In this document: piece after piece, positions 1-7,778 of the stretch | Layout of the letters: each line of letters starts with the position of its first letter | Position numbering within the stretch: position 1 is the first letter of the stretch | Origin: Roseburia hominis | GTDB lineage: Bacteria > Bacillota > Clostridia > Lachnospirales > Lachnospiraceae | Length of the DNA: 64,000 nucleotides | Direction of reading: 5' to 3' | NCBI GenBank assembly: GCA_040702975.1 | Contig: CP159990.1 | Coordinates: forward strand, 1,054,001 to 1,118,000 | The notes under the pieces: generated by a model | What the model was told of the DNA's origin: nothing | Database searches by the model: none | The model's input: only the letters and a program-made list of their open reading frames with translations | Program-made: the position numbers and the translations under genes

Positions 1-1
1 A

Positions 2-367
2 ACGGATAACAAGCAGAGATATTCTTTTAATGAAGATAAGACTTTGATCCGAGCGAATCAGGGGCATTCTATTCCTGTTGATGTGGAATTGGACGAGGTT
101 GAGCCACCGGCGGAATTGTGGCATGGAACCGGAGAAAAATATGTTGTATCGATTGACAGGCAGGGACTTATTCCTAAGAGTAGGTTGTATGTGCATCTAT
201 CAAAGGATGAGGATACGGCGGTTCATGTTGGAAAGCGTCACGGTAAGCCTGTGATTTATATAGTCAAAGCCGGTGAAATGTATAAGGATGGTTACAAATT
301 TTTCTTATCTAAGAATGGAGTATGGCTTACAAAAAAAGTTCCGGTTCAGTATTTGGTAAAGGAGTAA
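2..367 (+). CDS. kptA: RNA 2'-phosphotransferase, Tpt1/KptA family (5' end outside window)
   Basis: The frame is open from the first bases, so the true start lies upstream; the ATG-like codons inside are not starts. The visible protein shows the family landmarks in order: IRANQGHS, a WHGT motif, the VHLS segment, and a C-terminal stretch ending in the usual V-P-V-Q-Y-L. The family moves a 2'-phosphate from RNA to NAD+ and has an ADP-ribosyltransferase-type fold. In bacteria its physiological substrate is uncertain. The C-terminal two thirds are present and undamaged. Downstream about 180 bases are noncoding before the next gene. Confidence 0.9.
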   Translation, partial: TDNKQRYSFNEDKTLIRANQGHSIPVDVELDEVEPPAELWHGTGEKYVVSIDRQGLIPKSRLYVHLSKDEDTAVHVGKRHGKPVIYIVKAGEMYKDGYKFFLSKNGVWLTKKVPVQYLVKE

Positions 368-550
368 AGGTGTCCATCAGTGTATGGAATTTACTACAGC
401 ACTATTGCACCATTTTGAAAGAGATATTTCGGAGTTTTACTTTGATAATTAACATTTTTTGATTATTCAAAGCACATTTCTGTGGTATTATGATTAAAGA
501 ATTGTAGATGCTGAAGTTTTGGCTAAAATAAAGTAAAGGGGCGAAGTGTC

Positions 551-787
551 ATGATAGATGAAACAATCAAAAACTCCAGAGAACTGGAATTTGCCGTGTT
601 TTGTATTGAGAATGTTGCAACGAAGCTCGGCGTAGATGCGGAGCTGGTTTATCGTGCGTTCACAGAGAAAAGCGACATTTTAGGCAGTTATATAGTGCCG
701 GAATATGAAGTTCTGCACACGCAGAGCCGGGAATATATTGTAAATGACCTCCTTGATGTGATGGAAGAAAGGGGGGTGAGGGTATGA
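551..787 (+). CDS. Small DUF3791-like protein
   Basis: A 78-residue protein, preceded by AAAGGGGCG as ribosome binding site. It resembles the DUF3791 family: a short helical protein with a Leu-His-Thr-Gln segment near residue 57 and a Leu-Leu-x-x-Met-Glu-Glu-Arg-Gly-Val end. Function is unknown. It overlaps the next gene by four bases (ATGA), so the two are translationally coupled. In known genomes DUF3791 genes commonly sit beside DUF3990 genes, which fits here. A role as a small partner or antidote of the next protein is an inference only. Confidence 0.7.
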   Translation: MIDETIKNSRELEFAVFCIENVATKLGVDAELVYRAFTEKSDILGSYIVPEYEVLHTQSREYIVNDLLDVMEERGVRV

Positions 788-1254
788 TCCTATATCATGG
801 TTCCTATCTGGAAATCGCAGAGCCGGATCTGACACATTCCCGCCCTAATGTGGATTTTGGGCGTGGTTTTTATGCCACTCCCCTATATGAGCAAGCAGCG
901 AAATGGTGCGGTAAATTCAAACGCAGAGGAAAAGACGGTATTATATCCCGCTACTTTTTTGATGAAAGCCAGGAAGCTGTTTTGAAAACTCTGAAATTTG
1001 ATTTTTATTCCGAGGAATGGCTGGATTTTATCCTGAACTGCCGCAGTGGGAAAGATACAACAGATTATGACCTTGTAGTTGGCGGTGTAGCTAACGATAA
1101 AGTGTTCAATACAGTTGAATTGTTTTTTGAAGGACTGATTGACAAGAAAGAAGCAATTAAACGCCTACGTTATGAAAAGCCGAACCTGCAAATCTGTTTC
1201 CGCACAGAGAAAGCACTGGAACTGCTGCATTTTGAAGGGAGTGAAATGGTATGA
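784..1254 (+). CDS. DUF3990 family protein, ADP-ribosyltransferase-like
   Basis: A 156-residue protein beginning MILYHGS, followed by a D-F-G-R-G-F-Y-A-T segment at about residues 26-34, the signature of DUF3990. The Tyr-His-Gly and Gly-x-Gly-Phe-Tyr blocks look like the NAD-binding core of ADP-ribosyltransferases, but an enzymatic activity is inference. It overlaps both neighbours (ATGA at 784 and again at 1251), making a tight three-gene unit with a DUF3791-like gene on each side. Toxin-antidote behaviour is possible but cannot be read from sequence alone. Confidence 0.75.
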   Translation: MILYHGSYLEIAEPDLTHSRPNVDFGRGFYATPLYEQAAKWCGKFKRRGKDGIISRYFFDESQEAVLKTLKFDFYSEEWLDFILNCRSGKDTTDYDLVVGGVANDKVFNTVELFFEGLIDKKEAIKRLRYEKPNLQICFRTEKALELLHFEGSEMV

Positions 1255-1463
1255 AAGCTAATCCGATTTTGCTACAGAAAAAATATAGCCGAGTAATTGC
1301 GCGCTTTGCTGAATACCAGGGTATCTCATTGGATGCGGCGTTGGACTTTTTTTATCGCTCAGAGGTTTATCAGTTAATCCGAGATGGTGTTTCTGATATG
1401 CACTGTATGAGCGATGCGTATCTTGCGGAGGAATTGAAACAGGAATATCAGGCGAAACAATAG
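1251..1463 (+). CDS. Second small DUF3791-like protein
   Basis: A 70-residue protein overlapping the preceding DUF3990 gene by four bases. The central segment, S-L-D-A-A-L-D-F-F-Y-x-S, followed by S-D-M-H-C-x-S-D-x-Y-L-A-E-E-L, is typical of small proteins found next to DUF3990. Its stop codon TAG at 1461-1463 is followed without any gap, and in the same frame, by the tail of an unrelated acetyltransferase. This suggests a recombination joint exactly at the gene end. Function unknown. Confidence 0.65.
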   Translation: MKANPILLQKKYSRVIARFAEYQGISLDAALDFFYRSEVYQLIRDGVSDMHCMSDAYLAEELKQEYQAKQ

Positions 1464-1658
1464 CCATATACGATTGTTGGCGGTGTTCCGGCAAGAGCAA
1501 TAAGGAAACGTTTTCCAGAAGAAACCATTTCTGCATTATTAGAAATTCAGTGGTGGAACTGGACTGAGGAAAAAATTGCAAGAAATATTAGTGCTATACA
1601 GAGCGGAAATATTGAACAGTTAAAACAATCCATGGAAATGGAGATGATGAGGCGATAA
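1464..1658 (+). pseudogene. 3' remnant of a Vat/CatB-type acetyltransferase
   Basis: An open frame without a start codon encodes about 64 residues that match the C-terminal end of hexapeptide-repeat xenobiotic acetyltransferases: [10 protein letters not shown], then I-R-K-R-F-P, W-W-x-W and I-A-x-N-I-S-A-I. The same blocks occur at the end of the complete gene at 61852-62481, with many differences, so it is a diverged relative and not a recent copy. The active-site part and all coils are missing, so it is non-functional. Confidence 0.85.
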
Positions 1659-1664
1659 AAAATT

Positions 1665-1686
1665 GGCAGCCGCTGTATCGGCTGCC
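1665..1686. terminator. Bidirectional intrinsic terminator
   Basis: An 8-bp perfect stem, GGCAGCCG and CGGCTGCC with a 6-base loop, sits between the convergent acetyltransferase remnant and the Crp/Fnr gene. On the plus strand it is followed by a TTCTTCTTTC tract, on the minus strand by AATTTTTT. Confidence 0.75.
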
Positions 1687-1711
1687 GGTTCTTCTTTCAT
1701 GAAAACCATGT

Positions 1712-2407
1712 CTATTTTACATAGTAAGCGATTTCTTTTCCGGCCCGCTGGTATTGTTCCAGAGTAAATGTGACTTTGCCTTTATATGTATCCAGAAGGT
1801 GGTCGCCTTTTAATTTGGCGATGGTGCGGTTGATGGTCTTCACAGTCATCCCCAGCTCTTCCCGTATTTCCTCCCGTGTTTTGCGCAAAGTGACGGTCCC
1901 TGTTTTTTTGATGTGATGGGCATCGGCATATTTCAGCAGATAATCCAGAAACAGAAAATTAGGTGGATAGAACAATTTTGCACCTCTGTTATAAGAGGAG
2001 CGGTAAAGTTTAAAGGCAATTACCTGGGTGATCAGCCGGAGAAAATGCAGATCTCTGGAAATCCACATTTCAAAATCCGCTCTTGAGATCATAAAAACCA
2101 CACACTCCGTCAGCGTTTCGATGGTGACAGAGGTCTTTTCCATTCCTGCCAGAATGGTTACTTCCCCGATAAAATTGATTGCTTCGTTTTTTTCGATCAT
2201 AAAGACATTGCCGTTTTCGAATTCATTGATGACACGGTGGTCCCCATGACAGATGATTCCAAAATAATCCAGCGGATAATCCTTCTGATGAATGATATAT
2301 CCGGGGGGAAAGGTCCGGATCGTATAACGGGATTTCAGTTCTTCGGGCATAAAACGGAAATAAGGTTCTGCATCGGGATATGCCTCCAGAAGTTCTTCCA
2401 ATATCAT
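1712..2407 (-). CDS. Crp/Fnr family transcriptional regulator
   Basis: A 231-residue protein with an N-terminal cyclic-nucleotide-binding-like beta-roll (about residues 30-130, with the G-E-V-T-I-L segment of the roll) and a C-terminal winged helix (about 165-220: T-R-E-E-I-R-E-E-L-G-M-T-V-K-T-I-N-R). The start at 2407 was chosen because GGAGG lies 10 bases before this ATG; an ATG eight codons upstream lacks a good site. It is transcribed away from the DUF3100/amidohydrolase operon, so it is the obvious candidate regulator of that operon. The Arg-Ser-Thr triad for cAMP is not evident, so the effector is unknown. Confidence 0.85.
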   Translation of the reverse strand: MILEELLEAYPDAEPYFRFMPEELKSRYTIRTFPPGYIIHQKDYPLDYFGIICHGDHRVINEFENGNVFMIEKNEAINFIGEVTILAGMEKTSVTIETLTECVVFMISRADFEMWISRDLHFLRLITQVIAFKLYRSSYNRGAKLFYPPNFLFLDYLLKYADAHHIKKTGTVTLRKTREEIREELGMTVKTINRTIAKLKGDHLLDTYKGKVTFTLEQYQRAGKEIAYYVK

Positions 2408-2442
2408 AATCTCTATCCTCCATCCATTCATTGCTTTTTAAA

Positions 2443-2520
2443 ATTATATAACATTTTTTGACAAAATAACAGAGAAAAGCCCTTTTGTCCTTTTTTTTTC
2501 GAGGACGAATCCGCTAAAAT
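2443..2520. promoter_or_regulatory. Divergent promoter/operator region
   Basis: Minus strand: a perfect TATAAT at 2443-2448 lies 36 bases before the regulator start. Plus strand: TAAAAT at 2515-2520 is a plausible -10 for the membrane-protein operon. Between them are two symmetric sequences that could bind the regulator: TTTTGACAAAA (2456-2466) and an interrupted inverted repeat, TTTTGTCC (2483-2490) with GGACGAAT (2503-2510, one mismatch). Spacing differs from the classical Crp site, so operator function is inferred. Confidence 0.5.
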
Positions 2521-2569
2521 ACAAAAAAATAGTTTCTTTTTGAGAGGAAAGAGCAAAAGGAGGATATCT

Positions 2570-3421
2570 ATGAAACAAGAAAAATTTATGTATACCGGTC
2601 TTGGAGAACGGTTTCGGATGGAATGGAAAATCTATTTGGCTGCATTCCTGTTTATTGTGGTCGCAGATTCCATTGGACAGATTAAAATCCCCATCGGACC
2701 CGGAATGCTGATTTGGTTTCCCATTTTTTATTCAATTTTCATGGGAATTCTGTCAGGGCCTCAGATACTGAAGGTTTTCCAGAAAAAAGAAGTAAGAGCG
2801 GCATCAAAGCTGGTAATCGTCTGTATCTGTCCGTTTATTGCCAAGCTTGGCATCAATGCAGGTGCAAGTATAGAAACGGTCATTTCCGCAGGTCCGGCGC
2901 TGCTTTTGCAGGAATTCGGAAATCTTGGAACGATTTTTCTTTCTCTTCCTTTAGCTCTTTTGTTTGGGCTGAAAAGAGAAGCAATCGGTGCCTGTCATTC
3001 CATTAACAGAGAAACAAACCTTGCACTGATGTAGGATATGTTCGGGCCGGATTCTCCGGAGGCGAGAGGAAGCCTTTCAATTTATATTATCGGCGGCATG
3101 GTGGGAACCATTTTCTTTGGATTTATGGCAACGGTGATTGCAGCAACAGGCTGGTTCCATCCTTACGCACTTGGTATGGCTTCCGGAGTTGGAGCGGGAA
3201 TCATGATGGCTTCCGCAACGGCAAGTCTTTCGGAGATGTTTCCGGCGATGGCGGAGGAAATTTCTGCACTGGCAAGCGCAAGTGAGACAATTTCCGGAAT
3301 TGACGGGATTTATATGGCAATTTTTGTGGGAATTCCCCTGTGTAACTGGCTGTACCGGGTACTGGAACCAAAACTCGGGCCGATTCATGACAGATTAGCA
3401 AAGAAAAAGGAGGCAAAATAG
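2570..3421 (+). pseudogene. DUF3100-like membrane protein, interrupted by an in-frame TAG
   Basis: The first part (2570-3034) starts at an ATG seven bases after AAAAGGAGG and ends at TAG 3032-3034; the second (3038-3421) continues in the same frame. Joined, they give about 283 residues with several hydrophobic segments and a soluble GPDSPEARG loop, consistent with DUF3100-type integral membrane proteins of unknown, possibly transport, function. Only one base change separates the gene from an intact frame. With the lesion in the next gene, the membrane part of this operon looks inactivated, unless TAG is read through or the base is a sequence error. Confidence 0.65.
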
Positions 3422-3422
3422 C

Positions 3423-3868
3423 ATGAGATATATAGAGTGGGGGCCATGTTTATTGTGGCAGGGCTTGGTATTGCCCTTGCAAATTTTGTAGGATTCCAGG
3501 TAGGATTTTTGGATTCTCTGCCCGGAATTGTGATTCTGCTTCTGATTTCTCTGGCTTCCGTAGCTTTGAGCAAGCTTATTCCGGTAAAGCTTCCGGTGAT
3601 CGCTTACTGTTCCCTTTTGGGGCTGTTTCTGGCATGTCCGCTTTCGCCGGTGCGTGAATTTGTGATAGAATCTGCCGGAAAGATCAACTTTACTGCACCT
3701 CTTACTATGGTAGGCGCTTTTGCAGGAATCTCTATCAGCGACCAGTTGAAAGAGTTTGCACGGCAGGGCTGGAAAATGGTGGTGATCGCATGTCTTGTAA
3801 TGGTAGGAACCTTTGTATGCTCTGCTGTTATTGCCAATGTGACTTTATCATTGACACATGCAATTTAA
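3423..3868 (+). pseudogene. Partner membrane protein with a one-base frameshift near the start
   Basis: The best ribosome site (AAGGAGG, 3408-3413) serves ATG 3423, giving MRYIEWG before the frame fails. From GTG 3437 or ATG 3446 a different frame runs for 141-144 hydrophobic residues (GAMFIVAGLGIALANFVGF and on). One extra G in the run of five at 3439-3443 would restore a single frame MRYIEWGAMF. So the gene probably lost one G. The protein has four or five membrane segments and follows the DUF3100 gene directly, suggesting one complex. A weak start at 3437 cannot be excluded. Confidence 0.6.
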
Positions 3869-3870
3869 TT

Positions 3871-3973
3871 CGGTAGAGTATGTAAGATGTTAATTTAGCG
3901 GATTATATGAGGTATTGATTCCGCGGAACATATGAGATGTCAATTTTGTTGAATATATGCGACTTGACTATTC
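3871..3973. repeat. Degenerate tandem repeat, about 26-bp unit, four copies
   Basis: Four imperfect units start near 3871, 3899, 3924 and 3950. Each follows the pattern CGGA-(A/T-rich)-ATATGAGATGT-(C/T)AATTT, for example CGGAACATATGAGATGTCAA at 3924 and CGGATTATATGAGGTATTGA at 3899. They fill the gap between the membrane gene and the amidohydrolase gene and run into its upstream codons. Purpose unknown. Confidence 0.6.
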
Positions 3974-3989
3974 GGAGATGAAAAGAGGT

Positions 3990-5315
3990 ATGAAAAAAGC
4001 TTGTGATTGTATGATTATACACGCATCCTGTCTTACAGAACAGATGACAGTGGAGGACCGACAGGCTATTGTGCTTAAGGACGGCATGATTTTGGATATT
4101 CTTCCGGTAAAGGAAGCAGAAGAAGCCTATGAAGCCGCCATACAAGTAGATGGAAGCCAAAAGCTGTGGATGCCGGGGCTGATAGATTGCCACATGCATA
4201 CAGGCCAGCAGCTTTTAAAGGGCAGAATACTGGATGAGCTTCCTATGATCTGGACGAGGATCATGCTTCCCTTTGAAAGTACGCTGACGCCGGAAAAAAT
4301 GCAGTTCAGCGCAGAGCTTGCCGCACTGGAAATGATTGAAAACGGTACGACTGGATTTGTGGATGCAGGAGGATATTTTATGGAAGAGGCCGGGAGAGTA
4401 TATGAAGCTTCCGGGCTTCGGGGTGCATTATCCCATTCCACTATGGACCAGGGAAATTTCCCGGACTCCATCCGGCAGACGGCTGCCCAGGCACTGGAAA
4501 CGACAGATGCACTGTATGAGGAATTTCACGGAAAAGGAAATCTTCGGGTGTTTTATTCGTTGAGGGCCATCATGAACTGTTCACAGGAGCTGATCCGGGG
4601 GGCTGCAGAGCGGGCCGGGGAGAAAGGAACCTGTATACAGGCCCACATGAATGAATATGCGGGAGAAGTCAATTATACATTGGAAAAATACAGGATGCGC
4701 CCTGTGGAGTATCTGGATTCGCTGGGAATCCTGCAGGAAAATTTTGTGGCGGCCCATGGAATTATGCTTTCTGCCAGGGAACAGGAAATTCTGGCGCAGC
4801 GTCATGCCAAGGTGGTACACTGTCCTTTCAGCAACTGTGGAAAAGGGGTTCCGGATACGCCATCTCTTCTTGAGAGGGGAATTTGTGTCGGACTTGGGAC
4901 AGACGGGGCAGCCCATGGAGGGTTGAGCCTGTGGAATAAGATGAAAATATTCCGTTCCGTCATGAATGCGGTATGGGGAACACGTTATGCGGATCCTGAG
5001 ATCATGCCGGCGGCTTCCATTTTCGGAATGGTTTTTACAGGAGGAGGCAGAATCCTGGATCAGGAGGGGAAGCTTGGCTGCCTGAAGCCGGGATACCGGG
5101 CTGACCTTATTTCAATAGACTGGAATCAGCCGCACCTGTTGCTTACCGGAAATCGTGTCCATACACTTTTGGAATGTGTGAATGGCAGTGATGTGGCAGA
5201 CAGTATGGTAAACGGAAGATTTTTGATGAAAGACCGGGAAGTCCTCACAATGGACAGAGAAAAAATTCTCTGGAAGGCGAAGAAATACATGGAAACGGAG
5301 GAAATACCATCATGA
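3990..5315 (+). CDS. Amidohydrolase family deaminase/hydrolase (TRZ/ATZ-like)
   Basis: A 441-residue metal-dependent hydrolase of the nucleobase-deaminase branch (chlorohydrolase, SAH/MTA deaminase and related). Visible metal ligands: D-C-H-M-H near residue 60, A-H-M-N-E near 225, A-A-H-G-I near 260, and G-T-D-G-A-A-H near 310. The substrate cannot be told; a purine-like or related ring compound is likely for the family. ATG 3990 was chosen because AAGAGG precedes it; starts at 3957 and 3978 are possible. Its stop overlaps the next gene (ATGA), so the two are co-translated, and it lies in the operon opposite the Crp/Fnr gene. Confidence 0.8.
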   Translation: MKKACDCMIIHASCLTEQMTVEDRQAIVLKDGMILDILPVKEAEEAYEAAIQVDGSQKLWMPGLIDCHMHTGQQLLKGRILDELPMIWTRIMLPFESTLTPEKMQFSAELAALEMIENGTTGFVDAGGYFMEEAGRVYEASGLRGALSHSTMDQGNFPDSIRQTAAQALETTDALYEEFHGKGNLRVFYSLRAIMNCSQELIRGAAERAGEKGTCIQAHMNEYAGEVNYTLEKYRMRPVEYLDSLGILQENFVAAHGIMLSAREQEILAQRHAKVVHCPFSNCGKGVPDTPSLLERGICVGLGTDGAAHGGLSLWNKMKIFRSVMNAVWGTRYADPEIMPAASIFGMVFTGGGRILDQEGKLGCLKPGYRADLISIDWNQPHLLLTGNRVHTLLECVNGSDVADSMVNGRFLMKDREVLTMDREKILWKAKKYMETEEIPS

Positions 5316-6145
5316 GCGGACTGATGGAAGGTGGGGCGGTTGTTCTTTTGGTGATTGCCGCTGCTAACGGGGTGATTGGTGGATTGATCGGTATCTGCGG
5401 AATTGCGGGATTTTTGCTTCCTATGCTGTATACAGGGGTGCTTGGATATTCCGTGGAGCAGTCGCTGGCATTCAGCTTTCTGGCTTTTCTGGTATCCGGC
5501 ATCCTTGGCTCGGTAAACTATAAGAAGGCAGGAAATCTGGATATCCCCATGTCGGTGCGCATAGGGATGGGGAGCTTTGCAGGGGCTGTGGCAGGAGTGT
5601 TTCTGCAGGCCATGATCTCCAAATCCGCAGCAAAGACCATCCTGTATCTGGTCGTGTTGCTCTCCGGGATTTCTATTCTATGCAGGATGTGGAATGAGAA
5701 AAGGCAAACGGATGCTGCAGTGGGAGAGAATGGCGCAGCAGGAGAGAATGCTGTGGAAGAATCTAACATGGAGGAACGAGGAGGTCTGATGGAAAAAACC
5801 TGGTTTTTGCCGCTCTTGGGCGCTGTGACAGGTGCCATCTGTTCTCTGTCAGGAGCCGGAGGCCCGGTTCTTGTAATGCCTCTTTTGATTACTTTTGGCG
5901 TATCCGCAAGGCTGGCAGTGGGCGTGTCCCTGTTTGATTCTGTGTTTATTGCGATCCCTGCCTGTGTGGGGTATTTGTCAAGAATTGATATTGGAAGTGT
6001 GTGGGTGATTTTACTGATCGTGCTTGTGGCACATGGTGCCGGCGTCCTGGCAGGAAGCCGGATGGCGGGAAAAGTACCGGTAACAGGTTTAAAAATTTTT
6101 GTTGCGGTATTTTCTGTTTTTATTTCTATTTATATGCTTTTGTGA
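5312..6145 (+). CDS. TauE/SafE family permease (DUF81)
   Basis: A 277-residue integral membrane protein with two halves, each starting with a glycine-rich hydrophobic block (G-G-L-I-G-I-C-G-I-A-G and S-L-S-G-A-G-G-P-V-L), the hallmark of TauE/SafE-type exporters of anions such as sulfite, sulfoacetate or organic acids. A short charged linker with repeated glutamate codons separates the halves (about residues 130-155). Start codon overlaps the amidohydrolase stop. It may export a product of that enzyme or import its substrate; direction is not visible. Confidence 0.8.
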   Translation: MSGLMEGGAVVLLVIAAANGVIGGLIGICGIAGFLLPMLYTGVLGYSVEQSLAFSFLAFLVSGILGSVNYKKAGNLDIPMSVRIGMGSFAGAVAGVFLQAMISKSAAKTILYLVVLLSGISILCRMWNEKRQTDAAVGENGAAGENAVEESNMEERGGLMEKTWFLPLLGAVTGAICSLSGAGGPVLVMPLLITFGVSARLAVGVSLFDSVFIAIPACVGYLSRIDIGSVWVILLIVLVAHGAGVLAGSRMAGKVPVTGLKIFVAVFSVFISIYMLL

Positions 6146-6249
6146 ATCAATGGTAGTTAGTTAAGTTCAAGGCTTGGATTCATGGTAGGGGGCTAGCCTG
6201 TTTTTTCGATAATTTCAAGAAATGTATTGACATAGACATCAAAATGTGT

Positions 6250-6294
6250 GGCCGCCCTCGTTACTGATTGGTTTTAAAGGTAACGAGGGCGGCC
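6250..6294 (+). terminator. Strong hairpin downstream of the TauE operon
   Basis: A perfect 15-bp stem (6250-6264 with 6280-6294, GGCCGCCCTCGTTAC arm) and a 15-base loop lies about 100 bases past the TauE stop. The following CTTTAG is only weakly T-rich, so it may stabilise the transcript end rather than act as a classical terminator. A second small hairpin (CCTCT/AGAGG) lies near 6346-6360. The rest of 6146-6477 shows nothing else I can identify. Confidence 0.6.
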
Positions 6295-6477
6295 CTTTAG
6301 TCATAATATTGCTTTTGATCAAAGAAGCAGCTCCTTGGCTGCAACCTCTCAAAAGAGGGGGCATTATTTAAAGGATAATAATTATGAATGTAATAAAAAG
6401 TGTTTGTTTGCTAAGCGGATATATGCAGATTCTGCATGGATAGTGAGTTCATTATGTATAAAGCATAGAAGTGAGAG

Positions 6478-6506
6478 TTGACTTTTGTATCGAAATAAAG
6501 TATGAT
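6478..6506 (+). promoter_or_regulatory. Sigma-A-type promoter of the AbiEi gene
   Basis: TTGACT (6478-6483), a 17-base spacer and TATGAT (6501-6506) lie 31 bases before the AbiEi start codon. The match to the housekeeping consensus is good. Confidence 0.65.
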
Positions 6507-6536
6507 ATTGATATAAAAGTTAACTGGAGGCGCAAT

Positions 6537-7130
6537 ATGGAAGTGAACCCGATTCTTATGAACGCACTGAAAGAAAATCGTAACCAAATTACTACGGCGC
6601 AGATTCAGAAACTTGGGTTTTCAAGGACAATGCTCCTTAAATATGTAGAAAATGGATTGTTAGTGCGGGTTGGGCGTGGAGTTTATACATTGCCTGATTC
6701 GGTGGTTGATGATATGTATCTTTTACAACGGCGGTCAGATAAAATTATTTTTTCTCATGATACGGCGCTTTTTTTAAATCATTTATCTGACCGGACGCCG
6801 TTCATTCATTCTATCACCATTCCAAGTAATGCATCTGTTTCCAGAGAATTAAAGGAAGAATGTATCTGTTATTATATAAAACCAGAGCTTCATTTGTTAG
6901 GAGTGGAAGAAAAAGAAACTACTTTTGGGAATTCAGTTCGCTGCTATAATCCAGAACGGACTTTGTGTGATTTCCTACGAAGCCGTAACCGCTGTGACGA
7001 GGAGATGGTTTTAAATGCAATAAAAAATTATGCGGCTTATAAGAAAAAAGATTTAAACCGTCTTGCTGAATATGCTGATGCATTTCGAGTCAGCAAAATA
7101 TTGAGAAAGTATATGGAGGTGCTGCTATGA
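6537..7130 (+). CDS. AbiEi-family antitoxin / transcriptional regulator
   Basis: A 197-residue protein with an N-terminal winged-helix domain (I-T-T-A-Q-I-Q-K-L-G-F-S-R-T-M-L) and the C-terminal AbiEi domain (P-E-R-T-L-C-D-F-L-R-S-R near residue 145). The family represses its own operon and blocks the AbiEii nucleotidyltransferase toxin. ATG 6537 was chosen because CTGGAGG precedes it. The stop overlaps the start of the toxin gene (ATGA at 7127), but that gene survives only as a stub, so this antitoxin is an orphan. A second, diverged copy lies at 19922. Confidence 0.85.
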   Translation: MEVNPILMNALKENRNQITTAQIQKLGFSRTMLLKYVENGLLVRVGRGVYTLPDSVVDDMYLLQRRSDKIIFSHDTALFLNHLSDRTPFIHSITIPSNASVSRELKEECICYYIKPELHLLGVEEKETTFGNSVRCYNPERTLCDFLRSRNRCDEEMVLNAIKNYAAYKKKDLNRLAEYADAFRVSKILRKYMEVLL

Positions 7131-7236
7131 GCGCAAAGGCCATGAGTTTAAAAGGCGGATTAAAAATTATGCAAAAAGCAATAACGTAGCAGCACAGGAA
7201 GTTCTGCAAAATTATATGTTTGAAAGATTTTTATAA
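7127..7236 (+). pseudogene. AbiEii toxin stub
   Basis: The ATG couples to the AbiEi stop. The first frame gives M-S-A-K-A-M-S-L-K-G before a frame change; the next frame continues R-I-K-N-Y-A-K-S-N-N-V-A-A-Q-E-V-L-Q-N-Y-M-F-E-R and stops at 7234-7236. This is the conserved start of AbiEii proteins (about 35 of some 290 residues). The nucleotidyltransferase core is gone, so no toxin can be made. Confidence 0.8.
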
Positions 7237-7253
7237 GATTTTGGAACAAAAAA

Positions 7254-7278
7254 ACAGGTAGTTTTTGACACTACCTGT
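7254..7278 (-). terminator. Hairpin before the barnase gene
   Basis: A perfect 9-bp stem ACAGGTAGT/ACTACCTGT with a 7-base loop. The T-run lies on the minus strand side (TTTTTTTG), so it would end transcripts coming from the barnase side; on the plus strand it could only act as an RNA structure 20 bases before the barnase start. Confidence 0.5.
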
Positions 7279-7298
7279 AGGTGAATGGAGGAACAGAT

Positions 7299-7775
7299 AT
7301 GAGACAAAAATTAAACGCACTGCTAATTCCGTTTTTATGTATTGTTTTACTTTTCGGAGCATGTTCTCCAGATGAAAAGGTACGAACGGATGCATCGGAA
7401 AAAGCAGCAGGGGACGGTACTCAAATCGAGGAAACCGGGGAGTATACATCGAAAGAAGAGGTTGCGGCGTATTTACATGAATACGGACATCTTCCGGGTA
7501 ATTTTATAACGAAGGAAGAAGCGAAGAAATTAGGATGGGTAAGCAGTGAAGGGAATCTGGGGGAAGTCGCGCCGGGGAAAAGTATCGGCGGAGATCATTT
7601 CGGAAATTACGAAGGACAGCTTCCGGAGGAACAAGGGCGGAAATACTATGAATGTGATGTTGATGGTGATGGAGGATACCGGAGTGGGAAACGGATTGTA
7701 TATTCCAATGACGGACTGATTTATTATACGGAAGATCACTATGAATCATTTGAGTTGTTATATGGGGAGGAATAG
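7299..7775 (+). CDS. Secreted guanyl-specific ribonuclease, barnase family
   Basis: A 158-residue protein: signal sequence of residues 1-21 ending in a lipobox-like F-G-A-C (Cys22), a low-complexity linker to about residue 47, then a complete barnase domain. Landmarks are H-L-P-G-N-F-I-T-K, A-K-K-L-G-W, V-A-P-G-K-S-I-G-G-D and the catalytic residues Glu118 (Y-Y-E-C-D), Arg132 (K-R-I-V-Y-S) and His147 (E-D-H-Y). The enzyme cleaves single-stranded RNA after G. The start was chosen for GGAGG at 7286-7290. It is followed three bases later by its inhibitor, and the membrane anchor suggests surface display or use against neighbours. Confidence 0.92.
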   Translation: MRQKLNALLIPFLCIVLLFGACSPDEKVRTDASEKAAGDGTQIEETGEYTSKEEVAAYLHEYGHLPGNFITKEEAKKLGWVSSEGNLGEVAPGKSIGGDHFGNYEGQLPEEQGRKYYECDVDGDGGYRSGKRIVYSNDGLIYYTEDHYESFELLYGEE

Positions 7776-7778
7776 CGC

